Positions 8,918 to 17,900 of a DNA stretch of 64,000 bases are shown here, piece by piece. Each line of letters starts with the position of its first letter. Position 1 is the first letter of the stretch. The notes beneath the pieces are model-generated. The model had not been told where the DNA came from. It made no database searches and saw nothing but the letters and a program-made list of their open reading frames with translations. The stretch covers positions 868,001 through 932,000 of the forward strand of contig NZ_LT635772.1 of the NCBI RefSeq assembly GCF_900128415.1. Reading direction: 5' to 3'. This DNA is from Anaerococcus mediterraneensis. GTDB lineage: Bacteria; Bacillota; Clostridia; Tissierellales; Peptoniphilaceae. Made by a program: the position numbers and the translations under genes.

Positions 8918-10138
8918 ATGGCGAAAACAAAATTTATATGCCCATATTGCTTTGAGGAGCATATGGTAGATGAGATAGAATTTAGGTGTTTTAATTCTAG
9001 GTGTGGGGATTTTCCTGATGAGAAGATGACCCTATACGAGATGGGTGATCCAAACAACCCTATAAAACTAAAAAGGACTTTTAACAAGGCCGAGGCCAAG
9101 GAAAGCCAAGGCACAGATTGGGCCAAGTGTCCAGAGTGTGGGGAAAAAACCCACAAGGTTATTTGCCCATCCTGCCACAATCTTTTGCCAGAATCTACAA
9201 TCTCTGGCACAGATATGATCATATCAGTTGTAGGAGCCCGTGCTTCGGGCAAGAGCCACTTTGTTGGTGTCCTTATAAATGAGCTTAGAAATAGGATTGC
9301 CCCATCTTTTGGTGGAGCATTGGAGGGTTTTGATGACTCCTACGCTAGGTGGGAAAGATACTTTGCCAAGTCCCTTTATGATAACAATGTCAAGCTAGAG
9401 CTAACTAGGTCTAGCTTACAAAACGTGGATAATGGTGCCTATAGGCCACTGATTTTCAAACTAAAACTACCAAAGAAAAAGAAATTCTTCTTTGGCAAGG
9501 ACGGTATAGAGACTTTCACCTTTGTATTTTTCGATACAGCTGGAGAGGATTTAAACGACGAAGACGTGATGTCAACAGTCAATAAGTATATCTACAAGTC
9601 AGCAGGAATTATATTTTTGCTAGATCCTTGTCAGCTAGGCCAGGTTGCCAACAAGCTTGACGAAAAAGAGATCAAAAACGCAAGCCCTGTCGACTATTCC
9701 AATGCGACAAGGTCAGATGAGATCATAACCCGTGTATCAAACCTTATTAGAAATGATAGGAACATAAGCCAGGATAAAAAAATAGATATACCAGTAGCAG
9801 CAGTTTTTTCTAAATTTGATATCTTAGAGTCAATCCTTCCTCAGGGGCTTACAGTCCTAAACCCAAGCCCTCACTGTAGGCATGGGGCCTTTGATATGGC
9901 TGACTGGCACAATGTAGACTCTGAGATCAGATCCCTCCTAACAAGCTGGGATGAGCAGTCCTTTATAGCAAACCTTGACTCAAACTACGAAAAATATTCC
10001 TTCTTTGGTGTATCAGCCCTTGGTTTTAATAACAACCCAGATGATAGGGGCCATATCAATAGACCTCAGCCACACAGGATAGAAGATCCGATCTTGTGGT
10101 TACTAGAAGAAAACAAGGTTATCAAGGCCAATAAATAA
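8918..10138 (+). CDS. Soluble zinc-ribbon GTPase (double-GTPase family)
   Basis: 406 residues. Two N-terminal zinc ribbons (CPYC at 8-11 with a later CxxxxxC; CPEC at 71-74 with CPSC at 83-86) precede a P-loop VGARASGKS (residues 105-113). FFDTAGEDL near 204-212 is the Walker B/G3 motif and VFSKFDIL near 297 replaces NKxD. No membrane segment, unlike the two other GTPases of this cluster. RBS AGGAG lies 6 bases before the ATG, 8 bp after the scaffold gene. It is immediately followed by the GAP1-like gene, the arrangement expected for DO-GTPase/GAP1 pairs. The GTPase call is strong; substrate and target are unknown. Confidence 0.8.
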   Translation: MAKTKFICPYCFEEHMVDEIEFRCFNSRCGDFPDEKMTLYEMGDPNNPIKLKRTFNKAEAKESQGTDWAKCPECGEKTHKVICPSCHNLLPESTISGTDMIISVVGARASGKSHFVGVLINELRNRIAPSFGGALEGFDDSYARWERYFAKSLYDNNVKLELTRSSLQNVDNGAYRPLIFKLKLPKKKKFFFGKDGIETFTFVFFDTAGEDLNDEDVMSTVNKYIYKSAGIIFLLDPCQLGQVANKLDEKEIKNASPVDYSNATRSDEIITRVSNLIRNDRNISQDKKIDIPVAAVFSKFDILESILPQGLTVLNPSPHCRHGAFDMADWHNVDSEIRSLLTSWDEQSFIANLDSNYEKYSFFGVSALGFNNNPDDRGHINRPQPHRIEDPILWLLEENKVIKANK

Positions 10139-10186
10139 ACACGATCTTAGAAAAATAATATTTGTAAAGTCTAACAAGGAGAGACT

Positions 10187-12787
10187 ATGACAAGACACCA
10201 AGTGATATATACCTCCTGCAAGAGGGGGATAGATGGAGTAAATGACGGACAGCAGATCTACTCCTACGATAGAGATTTCAAAAAAATTGACGGAGATGAA
10301 GTCAGGAGACTTTTTTCCTACAATATACCAGACCTAGCCCTAGGCCAGGCAATGGATGAAGATTTGGCCAAGGACCAGCCCCAGTCCTTTACCTATAGGC
10401 TTTTAGAAAATGGATTGGCAGCCCTCGCCCTAAACACATACCTAGGCAGGGACTACATGGGAGAAGCAGGCCGTTTTGGCAATTTTTTAAGCCATGTAGT
10501 AGTTTTTGACAAGGATGATTTCAATACCTATCCTATAGAATTTTTGGGGTCTCATATCCTAAGAGAGTCTATGGATTTTGATGAGGTCAACCTTGATCAG
10601 ACACCAGATTTCTTGCCGGCTCCAGAATTAGAAAAGGGTTTTGGTATTTATATAGACAAAGTCAGGGACTTTTTGGCCATAGATAATAATATGGATATCC
10701 TAAAAGAGATGGTCTATGCGACCCTAACATACAATGATGATAAAAAAAGACTGGTGATTTTAGATCAAAGGGGCAATATCCCTCTATGGATCGGAGCTAT
10801 AGAATACACCTTGCCTTTGGCCCTTGCCCTAAATATCAATTTTACAACCTACGAGTACAACCCAGCCCTATCCAGGTCTCAAATCTGTGGAGTGGTTGCG
10901 GAAGGGACTCGTTTTGACAGGATGGATAAGGCCAACTACCATGTTTTTGATATTTTAGAAAATTCTTATCCGACTTTTGAAAAAGATAAGGCCTTTTTTG
11001 ACTTTTTGTCTATAGCCATGGACTTTTCTTTTGACTCCCTAAAAAGTTTCCATGACTTTTTGACAGAGGGTTTTGCCTATGACAGGGCAGACCTAGATAT
11101 GATAAAGGCCTATAAATTTTATAGTTTGCTAACAGGTAAACTTGAAAGATTAGACGAAAGAGACATAGAAGACGGTCTATATTTTGCAGAAAAATATGGA
11201 ACGCTGGATAAAAAGAAGGCCGCAGCCAAGATCATAGCAAATGATTCTGCAAATCTGGCAAAGACTACTAGACCTATTTTTAATAGCCTGATGGATTTTG
11301 CTGGCAAATATATGGACGCAGATGATGCAGAGGGCCTATCAGCCATCATGCTTTCTAGGGTTTTGGGAGATTTTGCTAGGGAGGATGAAAATACCTTCTA
11401 CAAGTCTTTTGAAATTGGCGATCGATTTTTCCAAAAACAAGGGAAAAATCTTAGAAACCAGGTCTTGGCAAATAAAGATATTTACAAACTCATAGATGAA
11501 AATATAGAAAATTGGCAGTTAGAATTTATCATCTCTAAGGTCATAGAGATTTTTAAAGAAAAAGACCTAGGAGCCTATGACTTATCATTTGAGACAGATG
11601 CGGGCAGTATTTTCTATCAGATCCTAGATCCAATCTATAAAAAGGATGAGACAAAGGGATTTTTTGCCATAGAAAAGACCCTAGATGGTTTTGCTGATAG
11701 GCAAGAATATCTTTTGAATATGGCCCTAAATATAGAGGGTATCATAAGGGATGGAGAAAACCCAGATAGGGATCTAGAAAAACTTTGGGCCTATACTGAT
11801 AGGATTTTAACATCAAAGTTTTTATCAGAAATTGACCAGTCTTTTGACATACTTTTAGAAAATAACTACTATGACAGGTCCTACGAATTGTATTTTAAGG
11901 TCCTAGATGCCCTAGAAACACAAGCCAGGATAGAAAATTTCTTTTACCACCATGTAAAAACTGCTGTTTTAGAAAACAAACCATATGAAGATGCTTATTT
12001 GGATGAATTTATCAGGGATTATTATAGGAGGATAGTCTCTTTTAGGGATAATTTTGACCCTGAACTTACATTTTTCTATTTCCTTTGGCAAAAAGATTTT
12101 TATGAAGACCTCCAGACTAGGCTTATAAAAGACCTTGTGGGCCAGCTTGACTATGACAAGCTAAATGAAAAAGAGTCAAATCTGATAAAAAATTTGTTTA
12201 ATAAGTATGATAATAAAAAAATAGATGAGGTGTCTTATAAAAAGGTCTTACTCCTTGTTTTGGCCCTAGAAATTGAAAAGCAAGAAGATAAGGCAAGTCT
12301 TTTGGATGCCTTGGACCTACTTTTAGAAAAAGGCCACAAAGCCAGGTACAAGATTGATGATATGGACCAGGGAGATATAGAATCCTATTTTGCATGGAAT
12401 TTTGCAAATATAAATAGCTTTGACCTAGATTTGGATTATCTAAAAAAATATTATTCTCTCTTTGTCCTAGATGAAGAAAAGATGTCGGCTGTCATCTATA
12501 TCCATCTTGGAACCTTGATGGAGTATGCGGATAAGGCCAGAGATATATTTTTCTTTGTAGAGCCTTTGGGTCTTGTCATGGAAAGTGAAGATAAGGACTT
12601 GCTAGATGAGATAGTCGATTTATTTGAACCAATCAAGAAGGCAAAACTAAAGGGCCTAGATGAGATGATGCAGAAAAAATATAGGGAAAATATAGAAAAT
12701 TGGGACTATATTTATGAAAATGCAAGCCAGTCCGCTTTTTCCAAAAAAATCAAGGGATTTGGCAGTTTATTTGGAGGTAGAAAATGA
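10187..12787 (+). CDS. GAP1-like GTPase-associated protein
   Basis: 866 residues. The N-terminus (residues 3-30, VIYTSCKRGIDGVNDGQQIYSYDRDF) has the YTSC...G...Q.YS signature I associate with the GAP1 N-terminal domain; the next 250 residues include GRFGNFLSHVVVF, typical of that domain. The rest is largely alpha-helical with no catalytic motif I can name, ending in a basic GFGSLFGGRK tail. GAP1 proteins are predicted partners of double GTPases in conflict systems. Its stop codon overlaps the start of the membrane GTPase gene (ATGA), which suggests translational coupling. Assignment rests on the N-terminal motif and on the two flanking GTPases. Confidence 0.65.
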   Translation: MTRHQVIYTSCKRGIDGVNDGQQIYSYDRDFKKIDGDEVRRLFSYNIPDLALGQAMDEDLAKDQPQSFTYRLLENGLAALALNTYLGRDYMGEAGRFGNFLSHVVVFDKDDFNTYPIEFLGSHILRESMDFDEVNLDQTPDFLPAPELEKGFGIYIDKVRDFLAIDNNMDILKEMVYATLTYNDDKKRLVILDQRGNIPLWIGAIEYTLPLALALNINFTTYEYNPALSRSQICGVVAEGTRFDRMDKANYHVFDILENSYPTFEKDKAFFDFLSIAMDFSFDSLKSFHDFLTEGFAYDRADLDMIKAYKFYSLLTGKLERLDERDIEDGLYFAEKYGTLDKKKAAAKIIANDSANLAKTTRPIFNSLMDFAGKYMDADDAEGLSAIMLSRVLGDFAREDENTFYKSFEIGDRFFQKQGKNLRNQVLANKDIYKLIDENIENWQLEFIISKVIEIFKEKDLGAYDLSFETDAGSIFYQILDPIYKKDETKGFFAIEKTLDGFADRQEYLLNMALNIEGIIRDGENPDRDLEKLWAYTDRILTSKFLSEIDQSFDILLENNYYDRSYELYFKVLDALETQARIENFFYHHVKTAVLENKPYEDAYLDEFIRDYYRRIVSFRDNFDPELTFFYFLWQKDFYEDLQTRLIKDLVGQLDYDKLNEKESNLIKNLFNKYDNKKIDEVSYKKVLLLVLALEIEKQEDKASLLDALDLLLEKGHKARYKIDDMDQGDIESYFAWNFANINSFDLDLDYLKKYYSLFVLDEEKMSAVIYIHLGTLMEYADKARDIFFFVEPLGLVMESEDKDLLDEIVDLFEPIKKAKLKGLDEMMQKKYRENIENWDYIYENASQSAFSKKIKGFGSLFGGRK

Positions 12788-14253
12788 GAAAAGCTGTGGC
12801 CCAACCAGCCTACAAATCCTACTTTTTTGACCAGGGGTTTAAGGATATAATAATTGCCATAAAAAACTCATGGCTAGAAAATACTTCTACAGCTCTCAGA
12901 TACTACACAAACTACAGGGCTAGGGGCATACTCAGCTTTACAGGATTTATAAATTTATTTTCTGTTTTTGCAGTCCTTAGCTTTGGGACCCTCTTCTTTT
13001 TGATAATAAGTGCCATAATTCTTGCTATAGTTTGCACCATCTACGTCATAGGCTATATAGGGTTTTCTATAATTTGGCTAGTGGATAGGGCATATCTTCA
13101 CATTAGAAAAATATCTACAGCCTGCTACGAGTGCAAGACTAAATCCCTCATACCAACCTACATTTGCCCAGACTGTGGCAGAGAGCATACAGATCTGACA
13201 CCAGGTGTCTATGGGGTTTTCAAAAGAAAATGCCTGTGTGGGAGAAAACTACCTTCGACATTTTTTATGGGCAGGAAAAAACTCCCAGCCAAATGTCCTC
13301 ACTGTGGTGTTAGTCTTTCAGATAGGGAGTCAAGACCATTTTGTATCCCTATTGTCGGCGGTAGGTCAAGCGGAAAGACAGCCTATATAACAGCTTTTTC
13401 CAAGGTTTTTATAGATGATATAGCAAAAAGAAAAAACCTAGATATAGAAATCTATAACTCAGAAAAAGAAAAGATCTTTAATGAAATTCAAAATGACTAT
13501 AAATTTGGATCTACAAGGATGACAGCCAGGGCCCATGACCTAGGAGCCACAAGTGCGGTATCCTTTAGCTTTTTTGTCAAAAACAAAAAATTGAAACCAG
13601 AAAGGCTAGTCCATATCTACGATATAGCTGGCGAGGTTTTCACCCAAAATAGCGAAAATGAAATCCAAAAGCAATATGATTATTGCCAGGGCATAGTTTT
13701 TGTTGTCGATCCCTTTGCCATACCTTTGGTTAGGTACAAATATGAAAACAAGCTCAACCAAGTTGACTTAGCAGGTATAGGTAGGGCTGATCTCAACGGT
13801 ATTATAGATAATTTCCTAAACAAGCTCAGACTTGTAACAGGCTTGGCAGATAGTCAGATGTCAAAAGTCCCACTTGCAGTAGTCATTGGAAAGATCGATT
13901 CGGCAGGTCTGGATGAAAACTTCTCTGAAGAAAAAATCCAAAAATTAATAAAGGCCAATCCTGGCCTAAATTATTATGATGCCATGGACTATCTAGCTAG
14001 GAAGTTTTTATCTGATATGGAGATGACCTCCTTCCTAAAAACAATAGATTTATCCTTCAAGACCAATAGGTACTTTGTGGCATCTGCCATAGGACACTCC
14101 AGAGATGACGGGACCTATGACCCATATGGAGTTGTAGAGCCAATAGAGTGGATAGCTTCTATTGCTGATAGGGACTTGGCAGAGACCTTTGCCGAAAAAA
14201 ACATCCCACAAAAAAGATCTACTTCTATAAGAGAAAGTGAGGTTAATTTATGA
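12784..14253 (+). CDS. Membrane-anchored zinc-ribbon GTPase (double-GTPase family)
   Basis: 489 residues. Residues about 55-105 contain two hydrophobic spans (GFINLFSVFAVLSFGTLFF; IICTIYVIGYIGFSIIWL region), followed by zinc-ribbon cysteines (CYEC/CPDC, CLC/CPHC), a P-loop GGRSSGKT near 192, DIAGEVF near 278 and GKIDSAGL near 368. It is the full-length version of the truncated gene at the left edge and shows what the missing N-terminus there should look like. The two genes share a 44-base identical stretch around DIAGEVF. ATG overlaps the stop of the GAP1-like gene. The zinc ribbon and GTPase domain would face the cytoplasm (inference). Confidence 0.82.
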   Translation: MRKAVAQPAYKSYFFDQGFKDIIIAIKNSWLENTSTALRYYTNYRARGILSFTGFINLFSVFAVLSFGTLFFLIISAIILAIVCTIYVIGYIGFSIIWLVDRAYLHIRKISTACYECKTKSLIPTYICPDCGREHTDLTPGVYGVFKRKCLCGRKLPSTFFMGRKKLPAKCPHCGVSLSDRESRPFCIPIVGGRSSGKTAYITAFSKVFIDDIAKRKNLDIEIYNSEKEKIFNEIQNDYKFGSTRMTARAHDLGATSAVSFSFFVKNKKLKPERLVHIYDIAGEVFTQNSENEIQKQYDYCQGIVFVVDPFAIPLVRYKYENKLNQVDLAGIGRADLNGIIDNFLNKLRLVTGLADSQMSKVPLAVVIGKIDSAGLDENFSEEKIQKLIKANPGLNYYDAMDYLARKFLSDMEMTSFLKTIDLSFKTNRYFVASAIGHSRDDGTYDPYGVVEPIEWIASIADRDLAETFAEKNIPQKRSTSIRESEVNL

Positions 14254-14462
14254 TTGTTGGATTAATTATATTCATAGTCATGCTTTTGATTGCTGGCCTT
14301 ATTTTGATGCCAATAGTAAATGTAATAGTAGATGCAATGATGGTTATCATGCCCCTTGTGTATTTTATCCTCCTTTTAGTAGCTATTGTATTTGGTCTAG
14401 TTATTGCTATAATAAACACCATAAAGGCTTACAAAAAAACATATTCTAAAGGAGGCAAGTAA
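14250..14462 (+). CDS. Small two-span membrane protein
   Basis: 70 residues, almost entirely hydrophobic (two segments separated by NVIVDAMMV) with a short basic tail KAYKKTYSKGGK. The ATG overlaps the stop of the preceding GTPase, and its stop overlaps the next start, so it is tightly coupled to the cluster. A frame-shifted overlapping open frame at 14237-14449 is judged non-coding because its composition is not protein-like. No family recognised; possibly a membrane partner of the GTPase. Confidence 0.7.
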   Translation: MIVGLIIFIVMLLIAGLILMPIVNVIVDAMMVIMPLVYFILLLVAIVFGLVIAIINTIKAYKKTYSKGGK

Positions 14463-15259
14463 TGATACAATATTTAGAAAATTTTTGGTATAATTTTCTC
14501 ATATACTTTGACAGCATACCATATAAACTTGCTTTTTTATCAGATGGACAGTATTACTCAAAGATTTTTTCAAAGTTTATGGGTGAGAAAATGATTTTGG
14601 CAGTTGCCCTGGTAGTTTTTATATATTTTGCAAAACCCGTAGAAAAGAGTAAAAGTTTTTATATAAAAATCTTGGCAGTAGTTGGCCTTATAAACTCCTT
14701 TGGCTTTCTAAATTCAGCCTTTTATGAGAAGTTTTATAGTGCCTTTGACAACCTAGACAATATACTGCCAGGCTTTATACTTAGCTTGATGCTTTATTCC
14801 ATATATGGGACTTGTAGGAGAAAGGGAATGTGTTTTGCCACAGCCTGCCTGCTTTTGATACCCACTGTCAAGCCAGACTATATACAAAGCCTGATGAATG
14901 AGGCTTCTTTTGTTATTGTTCTAATAAACCTTATTCTAATGCTGATCGTATCCTTTCTCATATCAGGTAGAAAATATTTCTACAACGGGTGGATCATATA
15001 TTTTATCTACCATCTTATAGGTAGAGCCTTGGTTTTTCTCAATCTTTTGATAGAATCAGGGACCTATAACATCAAAATGGATTTTGGTCAGGTACAAAAA
15101 AGAATGCTGATGATATATCTAAATGATATGAGGATAGATTTCTTTCTCTTTGCAATAATATTGATTGTAGCTATAATATTTGAAAGAAAAATCCTAAATC
15201 AAAGAAGCTTTGCACCAAATCCAGGATATAGGCCAAGACAAAAAATGGCCAATCCTTGA
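14462..15259 (+). CDS. Multi-pass membrane protein of unknown function
   Basis: 265 residues with about six or seven predicted transmembrane helices (for example MILAVALVVFIYFA, FILSLMLYSIYGT, ASFVIVLINLILMLIVSFLI, FFLFAIILIVAIIF) and a basic, proline-containing tail. The start has an AAAGGAGGC site and overlaps the previous stop codon. No family recognised. Its coupling to the GTPase/GAP1 genes suggests the system acts at the membrane. Confidence 0.7.
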   Translation: MIQYLENFWYNFLIYFDSIPYKLAFLSDGQYYSKIFSKFMGEKMILAVALVVFIYFAKPVEKSKSFYIKILAVVGLINSFGFLNSAFYEKFYSAFDNLDNILPGFILSLMLYSIYGTCRRKGMCFATACLLLIPTVKPDYIQSLMNEASFVIVLINLILMLIVSFLISGRKYFYNGWIIYFIYHLIGRALVFLNLLIESGTYNIKMDFGQVQKRMLMIYLNDMRIDFFLFAIILIVAIIFERKILNQRSFAPNPGYRPRQKMANP

Positions 15260-15275
15260 TAAAAAAGGAAAATAA

Positions 15276-16130
15276 ATGAAAAAAATATACTTAACAATCC
15301 TAATTTTGGTGGCTGGTCTTATTGGCTGCCAAAAAAATGAAAAAATAGAAGAAAAAAGACCAGAAAAAATCACCCAAACAAGCTTATCAAATATGGCAAA
15401 TGATGAGAGCCTAGACTTTGTAAAAGATAGGCTAATGGATGCGATAGGAGAAAATGACCAAGCCAAGGCGGATGTAGAAAAATTCATAGACCTAGTCAAA
15501 GACTACAACAAATCAGTAGGAGAGGAAAATCTCATTGGTGACTTTGATCCAAATATAAATCAAATCTATGAGGTTGGTAAATTTATCGCAAATAGGGAAA
15601 GGGCTGATAAAAAATATCCGGATACAAATTGCAGGATAAATAGCTTTTTGCTAGCCAAGGATATTATGAAAGTGCAAAAGTCATCTAATGATGTGGATGA
15701 CTCCATGCTTTTTATGGACGAGGAAAAAATCCAAGAGGGAAATATCTTTGATGGAGAAACCCTGGAGAGATTCAAGACCTTTTTTGCAAGGGTACCTACG
15801 GTAGAGTCCAAAGATCCTGCCGACCATGGCAAGGTCATGGAGGAGTATTTCGCCTCCTGGTCTTTTCCAGAAAATGCCCATCTTTTATCTATAGTCATAA
15901 ATGATGTACTAGATGGGAACTTCTTATTTATAGGCCATATTGGACTTCTCATAGAAATCGACGGGGGATATCTTTTTGTAGAAAAAATCTCTTTCGAAGA
16001 ACCCTACCAGGCCATAAAATTCCCGGATAAAATTTCTTGTTATGACTATCTGAGAGAAAAATTTGAAAACTACACCGATCCTGAAACAGCTGATCCATTT
16101 TTGATGGACAATGGAAAGTTTGTAGAATAA
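15276..16130 (+). CDS. DUF4300-type lipoprotein
   Basis: 284 residues. The N-terminus MKKIYLTILILVAGLIGCQ is a lipoprotein signal peptide with lipobox LIGC, so the mature protein is probably tethered outside the cell. The body (LSNMANDESLDFV..., DTNCRINSFLL, DPADHGKVMEEYF) matches my recollection of the DUF4300 family of Firmicutes. The biochemical role of that family is unknown. It lies 16 bp after the membrane protein and may be part of the same transcript. Confidence 0.7.
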   Translation: MKKIYLTILILVAGLIGCQKNEKIEEKRPEKITQTSLSNMANDESLDFVKDRLMDAIGENDQAKADVEKFIDLVKDYNKSVGEENLIGDFDPNINQIYEVGKFIANRERADKKYPDTNCRINSFLLAKDIMKVQKSSNDVDDSMLFMDEEKIQEGNIFDGETLERFKTFFARVPTVESKDPADHGKVMEEYFASWSFPENAHLLSIVINDVLDGNFLFIGHIGLLIEIDGGYLFVEKISFEEPYQAIKFPDKISCYDYLREKFENYTDPETADPFLMDNGKFVE

Positions 16131-16133
16131 GAT

Positions 16134-16538
16134 ATGGCTATAGAAATAAAAACGGGGATCATACCTGACAAAAAAGAATTACTAGACCTCTACAATGACG
16201 CATCATGGACAGCATATACAGAAGATATAGACCTATTGGAAAAGGCTATAAAAAACTCCCTAAAAGTTTGGACCCTATGGGATAGAGAAAAACTTATAGG
16301 CCTTGCAAGGATAGTAGGAGATGGGCACACGATCACATATCTACAGGATATACTCATATTAAAAGCCTACCAAGGCCAGGGACTGGGCAGTAGACTCCTA
16401 TCTCAAATCGTAGAAGAAAATAAAAATATCCGCCAATTTGTACTTTTGACCGACAATAGCGAGATGACAAAAAACTTTTACAAAAAATTAGGCCTAGTAC
16501 CTGTGGGAGAGTTTGATTGCCTAGCCTTTATGAAGTGA
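16134..16538 (+). CDS. GNAT-family N-acetyltransferase
   Basis: 134 residues, the usual length of a single GNAT domain. The acetyl-CoA pyrophosphate-binding loop is visible as QGQGLGSRLL (Q/RxxGxG/A), preceded by the strand ITYLQDILIL and followed by FVLLTDNSEMTKNFYKKLGL, the classic motif B region. The start is 3 bp after the DUF4300 stop, so the two are co-transcribed. Substrate unknown. Last gene before a strong terminator. Confidence 0.88.
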   Translation: MAIEIKTGIIPDKKELLDLYNDASWTAYTEDIDLLEKAIKNSLKVWTLWDREKLIGLARIVGDGHTITYLQDILILKAYQGQGLGSRLLSQIVEENKNIRQFVLLTDNSEMTKNFYKKLGLVPVGEFDCLAFMK

Positions 16539-16575
16539 TACCTTTGGCAGGGTTTATAAAATTATAAATGGGCAT

Positions 16576-16612
16576 AAAAAAGAGGGTTTTCATTTTGAAA
16601 CTCTCTTTTTTG
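16576..16612 (+). terminator. Rho-independent terminator of the GTPase/chaperone cluster
   Basis: AAAAAGAGgGTTT, loop, AAACtCTCTTTTTT: a hairpin ending in a T run 38 bp after the acetyltransferase stop. Confidence 0.8.
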
Positions 16613-16682
16613 TTTTATCAAAAATTTTGCAATGGCAGAGATAAGGTGCTAAATTTAAATCAACCACTTTTTAATAAATTTA

Positions 16683-16711
16683 TTGAAATAAAAAATTAAT
16701 TATGTTAAAAT
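16683..16711 (+). promoter_or_regulatory. Sigma-A promoter for gldA
   Basis: TTGAAA, 17 bp spacer, TAAAAT, about 60 bp upstream of the gldA start. It follows the preceding terminator, so gldA is an independent unit. Confidence 0.65.
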
Positions 16712-16773
16712 ATTATCATTGGTATAAAATAATTTTATGCACAAAATATTTTTAGAAAAGAAGGGGATAAGTT

Positions 16774-17859
16774 ATGAGTAAAGTTTTATGTTCACCAGGA
16801 ACTTATGTACAAGAAAATGGTGCTATCAAAAAATTGGCTGAGTATTGCAAAAAAATAGGGGCTAAAAATGCCTACATAATTGCGGGCAATTCTGCAAATC
16901 GCAAATATAAAGATGATATAGAAAAATCATTTAAGGAAAATGATATGGGCTGCAAGCTAGTTGTCTTTGGTGGTGAGTGCTCAGATGTAGAAATCGAAAA
17001 GCACAAGGCAAACCTTGGAGATGCTGATGTTATCTTTGGTATAGGCGGAGGCAAGACCCTAGATACTTCTAAGGCAGTAGCTTTTTATTGCAACCTACCT
17101 ATGGTCATAGTACCAACAGCAGCATCATCAGATGCACCTTGCTCTAGACTATCTGTAGTTTATACCGAAGACCATGAGTTCGACTATTATTTGCCTCTAA
17201 ATAGAAATCCAGAAATGGTAATAATGGATACAGATATTATAGCAAATGCTCCTGTTAAACTTTTAGTAGCTGGTATAGGCGATGCTCTTGCAACATTTTA
17301 TGAAGCTAGGGCTTGTGAAAGATCTAATGCAGTAACCATGGCTGGCGGTACAGCAACAAAAGCATCACTTGCCCTTGCAAGATTGTGTCTAGACACACTC
17401 TTAGAAGATGGTCTAAAGGCCAAGGCTGCAGTAGAAAATAAAGTTATAACAAAAGCTTTGGAAAACGTCATAGAAGCAAACACCTACCTATCAGGTATAG
17501 GTTTTGAATCAAGCGGACTTGCAGCAGCTCACGCTATCCACAATGGTCTAACACTTATTGAGGAAACCCACGACCTACTTCATGGCGAAAAGGTAGCCTT
17601 TGGTGTGATTTGTCAAATGGTTCTAGAAAATGATAGCTATGAAGAAATCAAAAAAATAAGAGATTTCTGCAAGGCTTTGGGCTTGCCAACTACTTTCAAA
17701 GACCTTGGCATAGAAAATGTAAGCGATGAGAAGCTTCTAGAAGCAGCTAGCCTATCATGCGCAGAAGGCGATACAATGGTAAATATGCCATTTGAAGTAA
17801 CAGGATACGATGTATTTTCTGCTATGAAGACAGCAGACCAATTGTGTAAAAACATGTAA
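16774..17859 (+). CDS. gldA: Glycerol dehydrogenase, NAD- and Zn-dependent
   Basis: 361 residues, the typical length of the iron-alcohol-dehydrogenase-fold GldA. The NAD-binding glycine motif GIGGGKTLDTSKA is near residue 90, the PTAASSDAPCS motif near 116, and the zinc ligands are visible in GDALATFYEAR (Asp), AAHAIHNGL (His) and LLHGEKVAFG (His). It interconverts glycerol and dihydroxyacetone in the cytoplasm. ATG with a GGGGAT site. It is monocistronic between its own promoter and a bidirectional terminator. The converging neighbour is a FakA-type domain protein whose relatives also belong to the dihydroxyacetone-kinase-related superfamily. Confidence 0.93.
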   Translation: MSKVLCSPGTYVQENGAIKKLAEYCKKIGAKNAYIIAGNSANRKYKDDIEKSFKENDMGCKLVVFGGECSDVEIEKHKANLGDADVIFGIGGGKTLDTSKAVAFYCNLPMVIVPTAASSDAPCSRLSVVYTEDHEFDYYLPLNRNPEMVIMDTDIIANAPVKLLVAGIGDALATFYEARACERSNAVTMAGGTATKASLALARLCLDTLLEDGLKAKAAVENKVITKALENVIEANTYLSGIGFESSGLAAAHAIHNGLTLIEETHDLLHGEKVAFGVICQMVLENDSYEEIKKIRDFCKALGLPTTFKDLGIENVSDEKLLEAASLSCAEGDTMVNMPFEVTGYDVFSAMKTADQLCKNM

Positions 17860-17861
17860 AA

Positions 17862-17900
17862 AAAAGAAAACCACCTCTCAGTTGGTGGTTTTCTTTTTTT
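17862..17900. terminator. Bidirectional terminator between gldA and the converging gene
   Basis: AAAACCACC, loop, GGTGGTTTT with A and T tracts on both sides, so it can stop transcripts from both directions. It touches the stop codons of both genes. Confidence 0.85.

Noticed and set aside
14237..14449. Overlapping open frame over the small membrane protein gene
   Set aside because: Cysteine- and tyrosine-rich composition unlike other proteins here; the 14250 frame has coupled start and stop and a clear membrane pattern.
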